64,000 nucleotides of DNA. Origin: Sphingobacterium faecium (lineage in GTDB: Bacteria; Bacteroidota; Bacteroidia; Sphingobacteriales; Sphingobacteriaceae). The notes under the pieces were generated by a model that was given only the letters and a program-made list of their open reading frames with translations, was not told the DNA's origin and made no database searches. The stretch lies in assembly GCF_003054045.1 (NCBI RefSeq), contig NZ_QBKH01000002.1, positions 1 to 64,000 of the forward strand, read 5' to 3'. The position numbers and the translations under genes were made by a program. Below are positions 42,242 to 49,848 of this stretch, piece by piece (positions within the stretch are counted from its first letter, which is position 1; every line of letters starts with the position of its first letter).

Positions 42242-43495
42242 TTATAGGCCAAATGAAGCCTTCACTTGATCAACATAATCTAGTTTTTCCCAAGTAAATA
42301 GTTCTACTTCGATTATTTTTTTATCTCCATTTGAGTTTTCAAATTCTTTAGTAACTTTTTTAGGAGTTCTACCCATGTGTCCGTAAGCAGCCGTCTCCGA
42401 ATAAATCGGATTTCTTAAACCTAAACGAGTTTCAATTCCGTAAGGTGTCATGTCAAAGATCTCCGTTATTTTTGATGCAATTTGACTATCATTTAAATTC
42501 ACTTTACCTGTGCCGTAGGTATTCACGTAAATACCCATAGGGTCTTTTACACCAATAGCGTATGAAATTTGAACTAAAATTTCATCGGCAATACCTGCTG
42601 CGACTAAATTTTTAGCAATATGACGAGTTGCATATGCAGCAGAGCGGTCAACTTTGGAAGGATCTTTTCCTGAGAAAGCTCCTCCACCATGAGCACCTTT
42701 ACCTCCATACGTATCTACAATAATTTTACGACCTGTTAAGCCCGTATCTCCATGAGGACCACCAATTACAAATTTTCCTGTAGGATTAATGTGAAATTTG
42801 ATTTCATCATTAAATAGACTTTGCAACTCCGGCTTTAACTGTGCTTTGACTCGTGGTATTAAGATATTTTTAATATCAGCTGTGATTTGGTCACGCATCT
42901 CTTCTTCAGTTGAAAAATCATCATGTTGTGTTGAGATTACGATCGTATCAATTCGAGCAGGTTTGTGATCTTCTGTATATTCTAAGGTTACTTGTGACTT
43001 TGCATCTGGACGTAGGTAGGTAATCTCTTTATTTTCACGACGCAGTACCGCTAATTCATAAAGTAAGCGATGTGACAGATCTAAAGCTAGTGGCATATAG
43101 TTATCCGTTTCATTGCTTGCATATCCAAACATGATGCCTTGGTCACCCGCGCCTTGATCCTGTTTTGCTTTACGATCTACACCTTGATTGATATCTGCAG
43201 ATTGTTCATGGATGGCTGATAACACACCACAAGAATTTGCTTCAAACATATATTCAGATTTCGTATAACCAATGCGTTCGATTACTGAACGGGTTATTTT
43301 TTGAACGTCTAAATATATTTTTGATTTCACTTCCCCAGCAAGAACAACTTGCCCAGTTGTTACTAAAGTTTCGATTGCAACGCGTGCATCTTCGTCCCAA
43401 GCTAAAAAATTGTCAATCAGTGCATCTGAAATTTGATCAGCAATTTTGTCTGGATGTCCTTCTGAAACAGATTCGGACGTAAATAAGTAAGCCAT
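42242..43495 (-). CDS. metK: S-adenosylmethionine synthetase
   Basis: MetK makes S-adenosylmethionine from methionine and ATP. The 417-residue product has the N-terminal [19 protein letters not shown] motif with metal and ATP ligands, the signature [12 protein letters not shown] (about 115-126) and the P-loop-like [19 protein letters not shown] (about 265-283). It is slightly longer than E. coli MetK (384), as in other Bacteroidota. It is monocistronic, between the shared terminator and a structured leader of about 170 nt, which suggests regulation at the RNA level. Confidence 0.97.
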   Translation of the reverse strand: MAYLFTSESVSEGHPDKIADQISDALIDNFLAWDEDARVAIETLVTTGQVVLAGEVKSKIYLDVQKITRSVIERIGYTKSEYMFEANSCGVLSAIHEQSADINQGVDRKAKQDQGAGDQGIMFGYASNETDNYMPLALDLSHRLLYELAVLRRENKEITYLRPDAKSQVTLEYTEDHKPARIDTIVISTQHDDFSTEEEMRDQITADIKNILIPRVKAQLKPELQSLFNDEIKFHINPTGKFVIGGPHGDTGLTGRKIIVDTYGGKGAHGGGAFSGKDPSKVDRSAAYATRHIAKNLVAAGIADEILVQISYAIGVKDPMGIYVNTYGTGKVNLNDSQIASKITEIFDMTPYGIETRLGLRNPIYSETAAYGHMGRTPKKVTKEFENSNGDKKIIEVELFTWEKLDYVDQVKASFGL

Positions 43496-43520
43496 ATTAC
43501 CTTTTTTATTTATATAATAA

Positions 43521-43648
43521 GGATTTGCGTTGGAGAGGTTTTCAATAGAAAAGTGCTAAATAGCCTTGCTACATGATGGTTTTAGCACTTTTTTACTGTG
43601 GTTGCAATCTCCTGTTATATTCTCATTAAGAATAAACTACGCAAATCA
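43521..43648 (-). ncRNA. Structured metK leader RNA, candidate riboswitch
   Basis: Read on the minus strand, GATTTGCGT (43647-43639) pairs perfectly with ACGCAAATC (43530-43522), closing an element of about 126 nt. Inside, TATTCT/AGAATA (43634-43629 with 43623-43618) makes a small hairpin; GGAGA (43612-43608) pairs with TCTCC (43536-43532); and AAGTGCTAAA (43590-43581) pairs with TTTAGCACTT (43560-43551), capped by TAGC-AAG-GCTA. It starts about 20 nt after the predicted transcription start and ends 26 nt before the metK ATG. GCAACC and GTGCTAA occur as in SAM-I-clan cores, but the rest of that consensus is not visible. Confidence 0.6.
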
Positions 43649-43672
43649 ATCCACATTTTTTTATTGTCGACA

Positions 43673-43703
43673 CAAAACTACAATACTTTCTGTTAAGATT
43701 AAA
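43673..43703 (-). promoter_or_regulatory. Promoter of metK
   Basis: On the minus strand TTTA (43703-43700), a 19-bp spacer, and TAGTTTTG (43680-43673), an exact -7 box. The predicted start near 43669 gives a leader of about 173 nt that contains the whole structured element. Confidence 0.55.
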
Positions 43704-43769
43704 GATTTCTTGTATAATAGTTTGAAATTGATGGATCAAATGGATGGTAATTAAGAATTTTGACATTGT

Positions 43770-43800
43770 TTTAAGAAATTAGTGAATAACTGTATATTTG
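43770..43800 (+). promoter_or_regulatory. Promoter of the lipid-kinase gene
   Basis: TTTA (43770-43773), a 19-bp spacer, and TATATTTG (43793-43800), an exact -7 box. The box ends 4 nt before the ATG at 43805, so the mRNA should be leaderless or nearly so. Confidence 0.55.
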
Positions 43801-43804
43801 ATTT

Positions 43805-44683
43805 ATGGGAGAACGTAAACAGATACTGTTTGTTATCAATCCGATTTCGGGAGGGAAGCATAAGACATCATTTAAGAAGCAGGTGTTGGATGTGCTTGAT
43901 TTACAGAGGTTTGACCCTACATTTCAGGAGACTTCTTATGCAAATCATGCCTATGAAATTGGTTTGCGCGCTATTGAAGAACAGTATGATGCGGTGATCG
44001 CAGTAGGGGGAGATGGAACAATTAATGAATTGGGGTCTGCTCTAGCAGAGAGTGGCATCCCGCTGGGCATTGTACCTGAGGGATCGGGAAATGGTCTTGC
44101 TTTATATTTAGGTATACCTTTAAATGAAACAGCTGCAATTCGACGTATTAATAGATTTGAGTTTGTCGAAGTCGATTGTGGAACAATAAACGATAGAAAA
44201 TTCTTTAATATAGCTGGATTGGGGTTTGATGCGTCCGTAAGTGAAAATTTTGCGAATGAGAATATTCGTGGTCCTTTGGGCTATCTGAAATCTGCCATCA
44301 ATGTGCTCAGTAAATATAAACCATGTGAGTATCGATTGAGCATTGATGGTAAGGAATATGAGCGTAAAGCTTTTATGATTTCTGTAGCTAATTCGCCACA
44401 ATATGGTAATAATGCTTACATCGCACCCCAAGCTTCAGTTAATGATGGTATATTAGATGTGTGTATTGTACATCAATTTCCTATGTATATATTACCAAAG
44501 ATGTTATTTCACTTATTTAATAAATCTGCTGATCAGTCAGATTATGTAGAAATAATACCTGGGAAAAATATTAAAATTGAGACGACTGATAAATCAGTTG
44601 TACATATTGACGGTGAGCCAGTTGACTTAGGGAATTGCCTAAATATTGGAATTATTTCTAAGGCTTTAAAAGTAATTTGTTAA
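43805..44683 (+). CDS. Diacylglycerol kinase-family lipid kinase (YegS/DgkB-like)
   Basis: This cytoplasmic or membrane-associated lipid kinase has 292 aa. The catalytic DAGK domain is clear: FVINPISGGK at the start, AVGGDGTINELGSALAES (nucleotide loop GGDGT, about 61-78), PEGSGNGLALYLGIPL, and a C-terminal two-layer beta domain with VHIDGEPV near 278. Substrates in the family include diacylglycerol, sphingosine and phosphatidylglycerol; Sphingobacteriaceae make sphingolipids, so a sphingoid substrate is possible but unproven. The SUI1-type gene begins 8 bp after it. Confidence 0.9.
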   Translation: MGERKQILFVINPISGGKHKTSFKKQVLDVLDLQRFDPTFQETSYANHAYEIGLRAIEEQYDAVIAVGGDGTINELGSALAESGIPLGIVPEGSGNGLALYLGIPLNETAAIRRINRFEFVEVDCGTINDRKFFNIAGLGFDASVSENFANENIRGPLGYLKSAINVLSKYKPCEYRLSIDGKEYERKAFMISVANSPQYGNNAYIAPQASVNDGILDVCIVHQFPMYILPKMLFHLFNKSADQSDYVEIIPGKNIKIETTDKSVVHIDGEPVDLGNCLNIGIISKALKVIC

Positions 44684-44691
44684 ATAAAGTT

Positions 44692-45042
44692 ATGAGTAAA
44701 AATAAGAAACAACCGTATGAAGGCGTTGTATATTCAACAGACAACAGTTTTGAATATCAATTTTCTGAATTATTAGATGATCTGGAAACACTTCCTAATC
44801 AGCAACAACAGCTTAAAGTTCAATTGGATCGCAAAATGCGAAAAGGTAAGGTGGTGACTTTGATCACGGGTTTTAGAGGTAAGCAAGAAGATCTGGAGAT
44901 ATTAGCTAAATTTTTGAAGCAGAAATGTGGAGTTGGCGGAAGTGCCAAGGATGCTGAAATTGTTGTTCAGGGTGATTTTAAACAGAAAATTGCAGAGTTG
45001 TTACTTTCTGAAGGATACAAAGTGAAATTGGTAGGAGGTTAA
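44692..45042 (+). CDS. SUI1/eIF1-like translation factor (YciH family)
   Basis: This is a small cytoplasmic protein of 116 aa. The SUI1 fold occupies residues about 45-116, with KGKVVTLITGFRGKQEDLE, KFLKQKCGVGGSAKD and a final EGYKVKLVGG, all typical of YciH, a bacterial relative of eIF1 that affects start-site fidelity. The ATG at 44692 is chosen, because a TTG at 44677 would overlap the kinase gene. It probably shares the kinase transcript. Confidence 0.9.
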   Translation: MSKNKKQPYEGVVYSTDNSFEYQFSELLDDLETLPNQQQQLKVQLDRKMRKGKVVTLITGFRGKQEDLEILAKFLKQKCGVGGSAKDAEIVVQGDFKQKIAELLLSEGYKVKLVGG

Positions 45043-45507
45043 TGGGATATTATTTGAACCTAAAATCGGCACTTTTCATGCATAATCTTCCTTGTAAACG
45101 TCTGTAAATTAATTAATAATAATCGTTTTAGCATTGTTTAAAGAGGATTGATCGGCTAGAATGTGGTGAGTGAGCGGTTACTTGAATTTGAAATTAAATC
45201 GTTTGTTTTCTTGCATATCAAAAAAAAAATGATTTTCATTGTAAAAAATTTATTGCTTTCTCTTGATAAACGATGAGAAGTACATGAATTAAAGTCGGAA
45301 CCGCTGAGGTGATAACTGAATATTAAGAAATTGTAAAGAGAAATTAAAGTCTCTTTTATATTTCTAATTTAATTCGCTTTAAGATTTTAAATATGGCATA
45401 AAAGACTATATTTGCTTGATAAATTTTAAAACGAATACTTAGAAAAGCATATAATTAAAAAAAACATATTATATTTAACAACAGTAAAAAACTAAAAAAT
45501 TAGAAAA
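45043..45507. other. Long intergenic region before the exbB operon
   Basis: These 465 bp contain no plausible coding frame, tRNA or known riboswitch by eye. A hairpin AAAGAGA (45335-45341)/TCTCTTT (45350-45356) and a promoter-like box at 45407-45414 are the only clear signals. A 7-bp complementarity (AGCGGTT 45173-45179 with AACCGCT 45299-45305) is too weak to call a structure. Confidence 0.55.
45407..45414 (+). promoter_or_regulatory. TAnnTTTG -7 box of the exbB operon
   Basis: TATATTTG is an exact -7 box; TTTT lies 18 bp upstream in place of TTTG. It would give a leader of about 90 nt before the exbB ATG at 45508. Confidence 0.5.
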
Positions 45508-46338
45508 ATGGCAAACGCACCTAAAACAAGTCCTGCTGCAAAACAAGAGAGCAATAATTCAGGTTCTTTCTTTGCACAAGCTGCAATTATCATTTGTTTC
45601 ATTCTCGGTTACCTTTTATGGAAATTTGTGATGGGTAGTCCTTCAAACTTTATTGATAATAATCCAGAAAACCAACCTTTACCAGGTAACTATTTAGGAA
45701 TGGTTTATCACGCAGGTGCTGTAGTACCAGTTTTATTAGGTTTATTCTTTATGGTATGGGTATTCTCTATTGAGCGTTTCATCGTAATTGGTAAAGCTTC
45801 TGGAACAGGAAATGTTGGTAATTTCGTAAGAAAAGTACAAGTATTAATTAACGGTGGTAACTTAGATTCAGCTATTGCTGAGTGTGACAAACAAAAAGGT
45901 TCTGTTGCAAATGTAATCAAAGCTGGTTTAGTAAAATACAAAGCAGTTTCAGCTGATACTGCAGTAGATACGGAAAAAGCTACTATTGCAATTCAAAAAG
46001 AAATCGAAGAAACTACAGCATTAGAAATGCCGATGTTAGAGAAAAACTTAAACGTAATCGCTACATTAGTTTCTATCGGTACATTAACAGGTTTATTAGG
46101 TACAGTAACAGGTATGATCAAGGCCTTCAGTGCATTAGCAACTGGTGGTACTCCTGACTCTGCTAAATTAGCAAATGGTATTTCTGAGGCCTTAATCAAT
46201 ACAGCAACAGGTATCGGTACTTCTACAATTGCGATTGTAATGTACAATATCTTGACTGCTAAAATTGATAAATTAACTTATTCAATCGACGAGGCTGGAT
46301 TCTCAATCGTACAAACGTACGCTGCGAACCACAAATAG
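45508..46338 (+). CDS. exbB: ExbB/MotA/TolQ proton-channel protein
   Basis: ExbB forms the pentameric inner-membrane proton channel that, with ExbD, powers TonB. The 276-residue product has an N-terminal extension with an extra TM (AAIIICFILGYLLWKFV, about 25-41), TM near 70-90, a cytoplasmic helical domain, and two closing TMs with LVSIGTLTGLLGTVTGMIKAF and ISEALINTATGIGTSTIAI, the family signature. It is the first gene of exbB-exbD-exbD-tonB; the next gene is 99 bp downstream. Confidence 0.94.
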   Translation: MANAPKTSPAAKQESNNSGSFFAQAAIIICFILGYLLWKFVMGSPSNFIDNNPENQPLPGNYLGMVYHAGAVVPVLLGLFFMVWVFSIERFIVIGKASGTGNVGNFVRKVQVLINGGNLDSAIAECDKQKGSVANVIKAGLVKYKAVSADTAVDTEKATIAIQKEIEETTALEMPMLEKNLNVIATLVSIGTLTGLLGTVTGMIKAFSALATGGTPDSAKLANGISEALINTATGIGTSTIAIVMYNILTAKIDKLTYSIDEAGFSIVQTYAANHK

Positions 46339-46437
46339 TAAAATATATGATTTTTGAAATTTTATTTTATGGAATATGAATTTCAAATGCATCATATAGT
46401 AAGAGATTGAATAATTAATTTATAAAGAAGTTTAAAA

Positions 46438-47097
46438 ATGGGTAAAGCAAAAGTAAAAAGAGCCAGTACATCCATTGATATGACCGCAATGTGTGACGTA
46501 TCATTCTTGCTTCTTTCATTCTTCGTAATGACATCAACGGCAAAACAACCGGAAGCATTTCCGGTAGATACGCCAGCGTCGACGACGAAAGATAAATTAC
46601 CAGACTCTAATGTTGGTATCATTACCATCGGAGATAAAGGTAAAGTATTCTTTGGCGCTACAGATCGTGATGTTAGGGTTAAAACTTTAGAGAAAATGTC
46701 TTCTAGATATGGAGTTCAATTTTCTCAACAGGATTATGACCAATTTGCGTTGATGGAAAATGTTGGTACTCCAATGAAGGCGATTAAGCAAGTGTTGGCA
46801 ATGGAGCCAAGCAAACGTCTTGAACCTGGTGTTCAGAATGGTATACCAGTTGATAGTACAGAAGCATTATCAAACGAATTATATCAGTGGGTACAAACGG
46901 CACGTTTAGCTGCAGCAGAATTGAATAAGGAAAAGGAAAGCAATAGAGATTTTGTCGATCCAGGACCATTGAAAATTGCTATTAAAGCAGATGGAGCAGA
47001 AAAGTATCCTTCAATTAATGCGGTAATCGAAACATTACGTAACCAAAAGCAAAATAAATTCAGTTTCATCACTGGTTTACGAGCGGAAGATAAATAA
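46438..47097 (+). CDS. exbD: ExbD biopolymer transport protein, copy 1
   Basis: ExbD provides the stator helix with the proton-carrying Asp. In this 219-residue copy the N-terminal TM reads SIDMTAMCDVSFLLLSFFVM (about 14-33) with the conserved Asp about 22. The periplasmic domain is longer than the roughly 140 residues of E. coli ExbD. It has an insert around residues 85-150 before the usual C-terminal strand-helix AEKYPSINAVIETLRNQ. It is followed by a second ExbD after 24 bp, so the complex may hold a heterodimer. Confidence 0.92.
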   Translation: MGKAKVKRASTSIDMTAMCDVSFLLLSFFVMTSTAKQPEAFPVDTPASTTKDKLPDSNVGIITIGDKGKVFFGATDRDVRVKTLEKMSSRYGVQFSQQDYDQFALMENVGTPMKAIKQVLAMEPSKRLEPGVQNGIPVDSTEALSNELYQWVQTARLAAAELNKEKESNRDFVDPGPLKIAIKADGAEKYPSINAVIETLRNQKQNKFSFITGLRAEDK

Positions 47098-47121
47098 TGT
47101 TGATTTAATAAAAAGACATAA

Positions 47122-47673
47122 ATGGCAGAATTAAATCAAGACAGTGGTAAGGGTGGCAAAGGCGGAAAAGTAAGATCAAAGAAAAACGGTGGTAAAGTCG
47201 ATTTGACAGCCATGGTGGATTTAGCATTCTTATTGATTACCTTCTTCATGTTGACTACGTCTTTAAATAAACCACAAGCAATGGATGTTGCGATGCCTGA
47301 TAAAGATAAAACAGAAAAGAAGGAAGAAGTTTTAACAGCTGACAACCGTTCCGTTACAGTTTTATTAGGATCTGACAATAAAGTTTCTTGGTACTATGGA
47401 CAAATTAATGCACCAATTGAAGGTCCTACGGTTGCAGGCTTTGGCGCTGATGGAATACGTAAAGTTTTAATTGAGAAAAAAGCTTACGTTCCTCGTGTTT
47501 CAGGCGGAAAAGATGTAATCGTTATTATCAGACCTAGTGATATGTCTACACAAAAAGATCTTGTTGACATCCTTGATGAGATGAAGATCGTAGATATTAA
47601 GCGTTATATGATTGCGAAAATTAGTCCTGAAGAAATAGATGTTTTAAAACGTGATAATATTTATAATGACTAA
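47122..47673 (+). CDS. exbD: ExbD biopolymer transport protein, copy 2
   Basis: This second ExbD has 183 aa. After a Gly/Lys-rich cytoplasmic start (DSGKGGKGGKVRSKK) comes the TM KVDLTAMVDLAFLLITFFML with the conserved Asp (about 29), then a periplasmic domain with VIVIIRPSDMSTQKDLVDIL near the C-terminus. It differs from copy 1 in length and charge, so the two are not a recent duplication. Paired ExbDs are common in this phylum and in Xanthomonas. Confidence 0.92.
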   Translation: MAELNQDSGKGGKGGKVRSKKNGGKVDLTAMVDLAFLLITFFMLTTSLNKPQAMDVAMPDKDKTEKKEEVLTADNRSVTVLLGSDNKVSWYYGQINAPIEGPTVAGFGADGIRKVLIEKKAYVPRVSGGKDVIVIIRPSDMSTQKDLVDILDEMKIVDIKRYMIAKISPEEIDVLKRDNIYND

Positions 47674-47709
47674 GTTAGTCATTATAAAAATCACGAAAAC
47701 TATATAAAT

Positions 47710-48597
47710 ATGATTGGGTCAAAATTAGATATTTTTAAAAAGGAATGGCTTGATGTCGTATTTCAAGGCAGAAATAAGGAGTATGGAGCTTACGAGCTTC
47801 GTAAACTAGCTCCTAAAGCTACCAACGTTGGTTTGTTGGCAGTTGTAATTGCCGTAGTACTATTAAGTCTTCTTAAATTATTCGGAGGTAGCTTATTTCC
47901 TGATAAACCTATTGAAGCCGCTCCAGTTGTTACAGAGGTGACTTTAGAGGATTTGGAGGAAATTAAACCACCAGAGCCGGAAGAAGAGGAGCCACTTCCT
48001 ATCGAAGAAGAAAAACCTCAACAAATAGCGATGGATATACCAAAAGAAGATTTGGTACGTTTTCCAGAACCAAAGGTAGCTCCGGCTGCTCAGGTGAAAG
48101 AAGAAGTTGCTGCTCAAGAAGAGTTCAAAGATGATAAAAAATCACCAGCACGTATTACTTTGAAAGGTAGTGCAGCAGGTTCTTCAGTAGCAAGAGGTGA
48201 ATTTGGAACGAAGAAACAAGATGGTGGAATTACCGGTGTTTCTAAAGGAGATCCGAATGGAGATCCAAATGGTGACCAGATCTTTAATGCGGTAGAGGTT
48301 CAACCTCAACCTCCTGGGGGTATGGCTGCATTTATGAAATGGGTAGGAGATACTTACGAATATCCTTCTGGAGCTTTGGAAAATGGAATTAACGGCGTAG
48401 TAGAGGTTTCCTTTGTCGTTGAAAAGGATGGTAGTTTAACAGATATTTCTGTAAAACGAGATCTTAAATATGGTACAGGAGAAGCCGCAGTTAGGTTATT
48501 GAAAAAAGCAAAAAAATGGAGAGCAGGTATTCAAAATGGTCGACCAGTACGTGTCGCTTATACATTACCTATCCGTCTAAATACAATTAATCAGTAA
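47710..48597 (+). CDS. tonB: TonB energy transducer
   Basis: TonB spans the periplasm to energise outer-membrane receptors. The 295-residue product has a cytoplasmic start with the phylum-specific RNKEYGAYELRK motif (about 20-31), one TM (VGLLAVVIAVVLLSLLKLF), a Pro/Glu-rich periplasmic stretch (about 75-130) and a C-terminal TonB domain (from YEYPSGALENGINGVVEVSF to PIRLN). A short membrane-protein gene begins 3 bp after its stop codon. Confidence 0.94.
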   Translation: MIGSKLDIFKKEWLDVVFQGRNKEYGAYELRKLAPKATNVGLLAVVIAVVLLSLLKLFGGSLFPDKPIEAAPVVTEVTLEDLEEIKPPEPEEEEPLPIEEEKPQQIAMDIPKEDLVRFPEPKVAPAAQVKEEVAAQEEFKDDKKSPARITLKGSAAGSSVARGEFGTKKQDGGITGVSKGDPNGDPNGDQIFNAVEVQPQPPGGMAAFMKWVGDTYEYPSGALENGINGVVEVSFVVEKDGSLTDISVKRDLKYGTGEAAVRLLKKAKKWRAGIQNGRPVRVAYTLPIRLNTINQ

Positions 48598-48600
48598 TTA

Positions 48601-48837
48601 GTGGCGAATTTTAATTCAAATAATACAAATTACAGACAGAAATCGCCTATAAAGCGATTTCTGTCTATTTTAGGACTATTTATGTTCGGCCTATATTTTG
48701 GTTTAGGCCTCTTGGTTATTTTTTGGAAGGATTTACCTTTAGATATCAATCCAACTTATAAAACTTTATTTGGTATTGTACTTATTGTTTATTCTTTTCT
48801 ACGTTTTGTGAGGCTGTGGCAAAGTAATTTTAATTAA
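48601..48837 (+). CDS. Small two-TM membrane protein, unknown function
   Basis: This 78-residue protein starts with GTG 3 bp after tonB. A polar N-terminus (about 20 residues) is followed by two hydrophobic helices (SILGLFMFGLYFGLGLLVIF and TLFGIVLIVYSFLRFV) joined by KDLPLDINPTYK. The composition and position immediately after tonB suggest a real, coupled gene that may belong to the ExbBD-TonB complex. Codons 12-22 coincide with a perfect 13-bp hairpin in the mRNA. A later start is possible, but no better one is evident. Confidence 0.65.
   Translation: MANFNSNNTNYRQKSPIKRFLSILGLFMFGLYFGLGLLVIFWKDLPLDINPTYKTLFGIVLIVYSFLRFVRLWQSNFN
48634..48671 (+). terminator. Hairpin inside the small gene after tonB
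   Basis: AGACAGAAATCGC (48634-48646) pairs perfectly with GCGATTTCTGTCT (48654-48666) around CTATAAA, followed by ATTTT. It lies 37 bp after the tonB stop and inside the 78-codon gene, so it could be a partial terminator that reduces expression of the downstream genes, or an RNA-stability hairpin. Confidence 0.45.
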
Positions 48838-48886
48838 GCCCTTCTTATGAATCTGAAATTTTCATTATTTATTAAATGATTGCCAT

Positions 48887-49822
48887 ATGAAAAACAGCTT
48901 AAAGATAGTTTTACCATTGCTATTCGCAATCTTAATTTTGGGAAGTTGTAATCGCTCCAAGAAACAAGAAGCAACGGCACCGAGTCAGGATATTTTGAGA
49001 GGTAAGGTCAATGTTCTTGTCGATGAGACGTTATATCCAATTCTTAAAGAACAAGTTGACGTTTTCCAAAGTTCTTATTCAGATGCGACGATTCAGTTAC
49101 TCGCTAAGCCGGAAATTAAAGCAGTGAATGCCTTATTAGCAGATTCCTCTAGTGTTATTATTTTAACCCGGAAGTTGACGGAAGCTGAAGGTAAGAATTT
49201 TAAAGATCGAAAAATTATACCAAAAGAGTATCAGATAGGAAGTGATGCTGTGGTATTGATAAATAATATTGCGGATACAGATACTACAATTACTCTTTCA
49301 GACGTTAAATCATTGTTAAGTGGTGAGCTTAAAGGTAAGTACAGGGTGGTTTTTGATAATGCTAACTCAAGTACTTTGAGATTTTTAAAGGACTACCTAT
49401 CCATAAATAAAATAGATCCAGCATCGATTTCTGCATTGGATAAAAATGAAGATGTTATTAAATATGTTAGTGAAAATAGGGGCAGTATCGGTATCGTAGG
49501 TTACAATTGGATATTAGAAATGGCTCAAAAAAAATCTGATTTATTGAATAAAATTCGTACATTGAGCGTTGAGAATGCAATAGGTGCTCAGAAAGATGGT
49601 TTGTTTTATAAACCTTCGCAATCCAATATGTCTTTGGGATTGTATCCTTTTACGAGACCTATTTATGTCTTGAATTATCAACCGAATATGGGGTTGGGTT
49701 TAGGGTTTAGTGCATTCTTAACAGGTGACAGAGGACAGCGCATTATGTTAAAAGCAGGTTTGCTTCCAGTAACTATGCCAGGTAGAGAGATTATCATAAG
49801 AGAAGAAAATAGTTTAAATTAG
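48887..49822 (+). CDS. PstS-like periplasmic binding lipoprotein
   Basis: The 311-residue product has a lipoprotein signal with Cys21 (FAILILGSC) and a type II periplasmic-binding (PstS-like) fold: a first lobe with VLVDETLYPILKEQVDVFQ, an acceptor loop with SSSVIILTRKLTEAE, and a C-terminal lobe with RGSIGIVGYNWILE and PITRPIYVLN-like text (FTRPIYVLNYQP). Phosphate is the usual ligand, but no pstABC genes follow. It sits instead with exbBD-tonB and a TPR protein, so it may serve an unrelated role. Confidence 0.82.
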   Translation: MKNSLKIVLPLLFAILILGSCNRSKKQEATAPSQDILRGKVNVLVDETLYPILKEQVDVFQSSYSDATIQLLAKPEIKAVNALLADSSSVIILTRKLTEAEGKNFKDRKIIPKEYQIGSDAVVLINNIADTDTTITLSDVKSLLSGELKGKYRVVFDNANSSTLRFLKDYLSINKIDPASISALDKNEDVIKYVSENRGSIGIVGYNWILEMAQKKSDLLNKIRTLSVENAIGAQKDGLFYKPSQSNMSLGLYPFTRPIYVLNYQPNMGLGLGFSAFLTGDRGQRIMLKAGLLPVTMPGREIIIREENSLN

Positions 49823-49848
49823 AATATAAAATAGTACAACAATAGATT

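Noticed and set aside
43551-43596. Plus-strand intrinsic terminator upstream of the lipid-kinase gene
   Set aside because: The stem and T-run do fit a plus-strand terminator, but no plus-strand gene ends there; the surrounding nested stems make better sense as the minus-strand metK leader.
45043-45507. Possible small RNA in the gap before exbB
   Set aside because: Only a 7-bp long-range match and one weak hairpin were found, with no defined promoter and terminator pair for an independent RNA.
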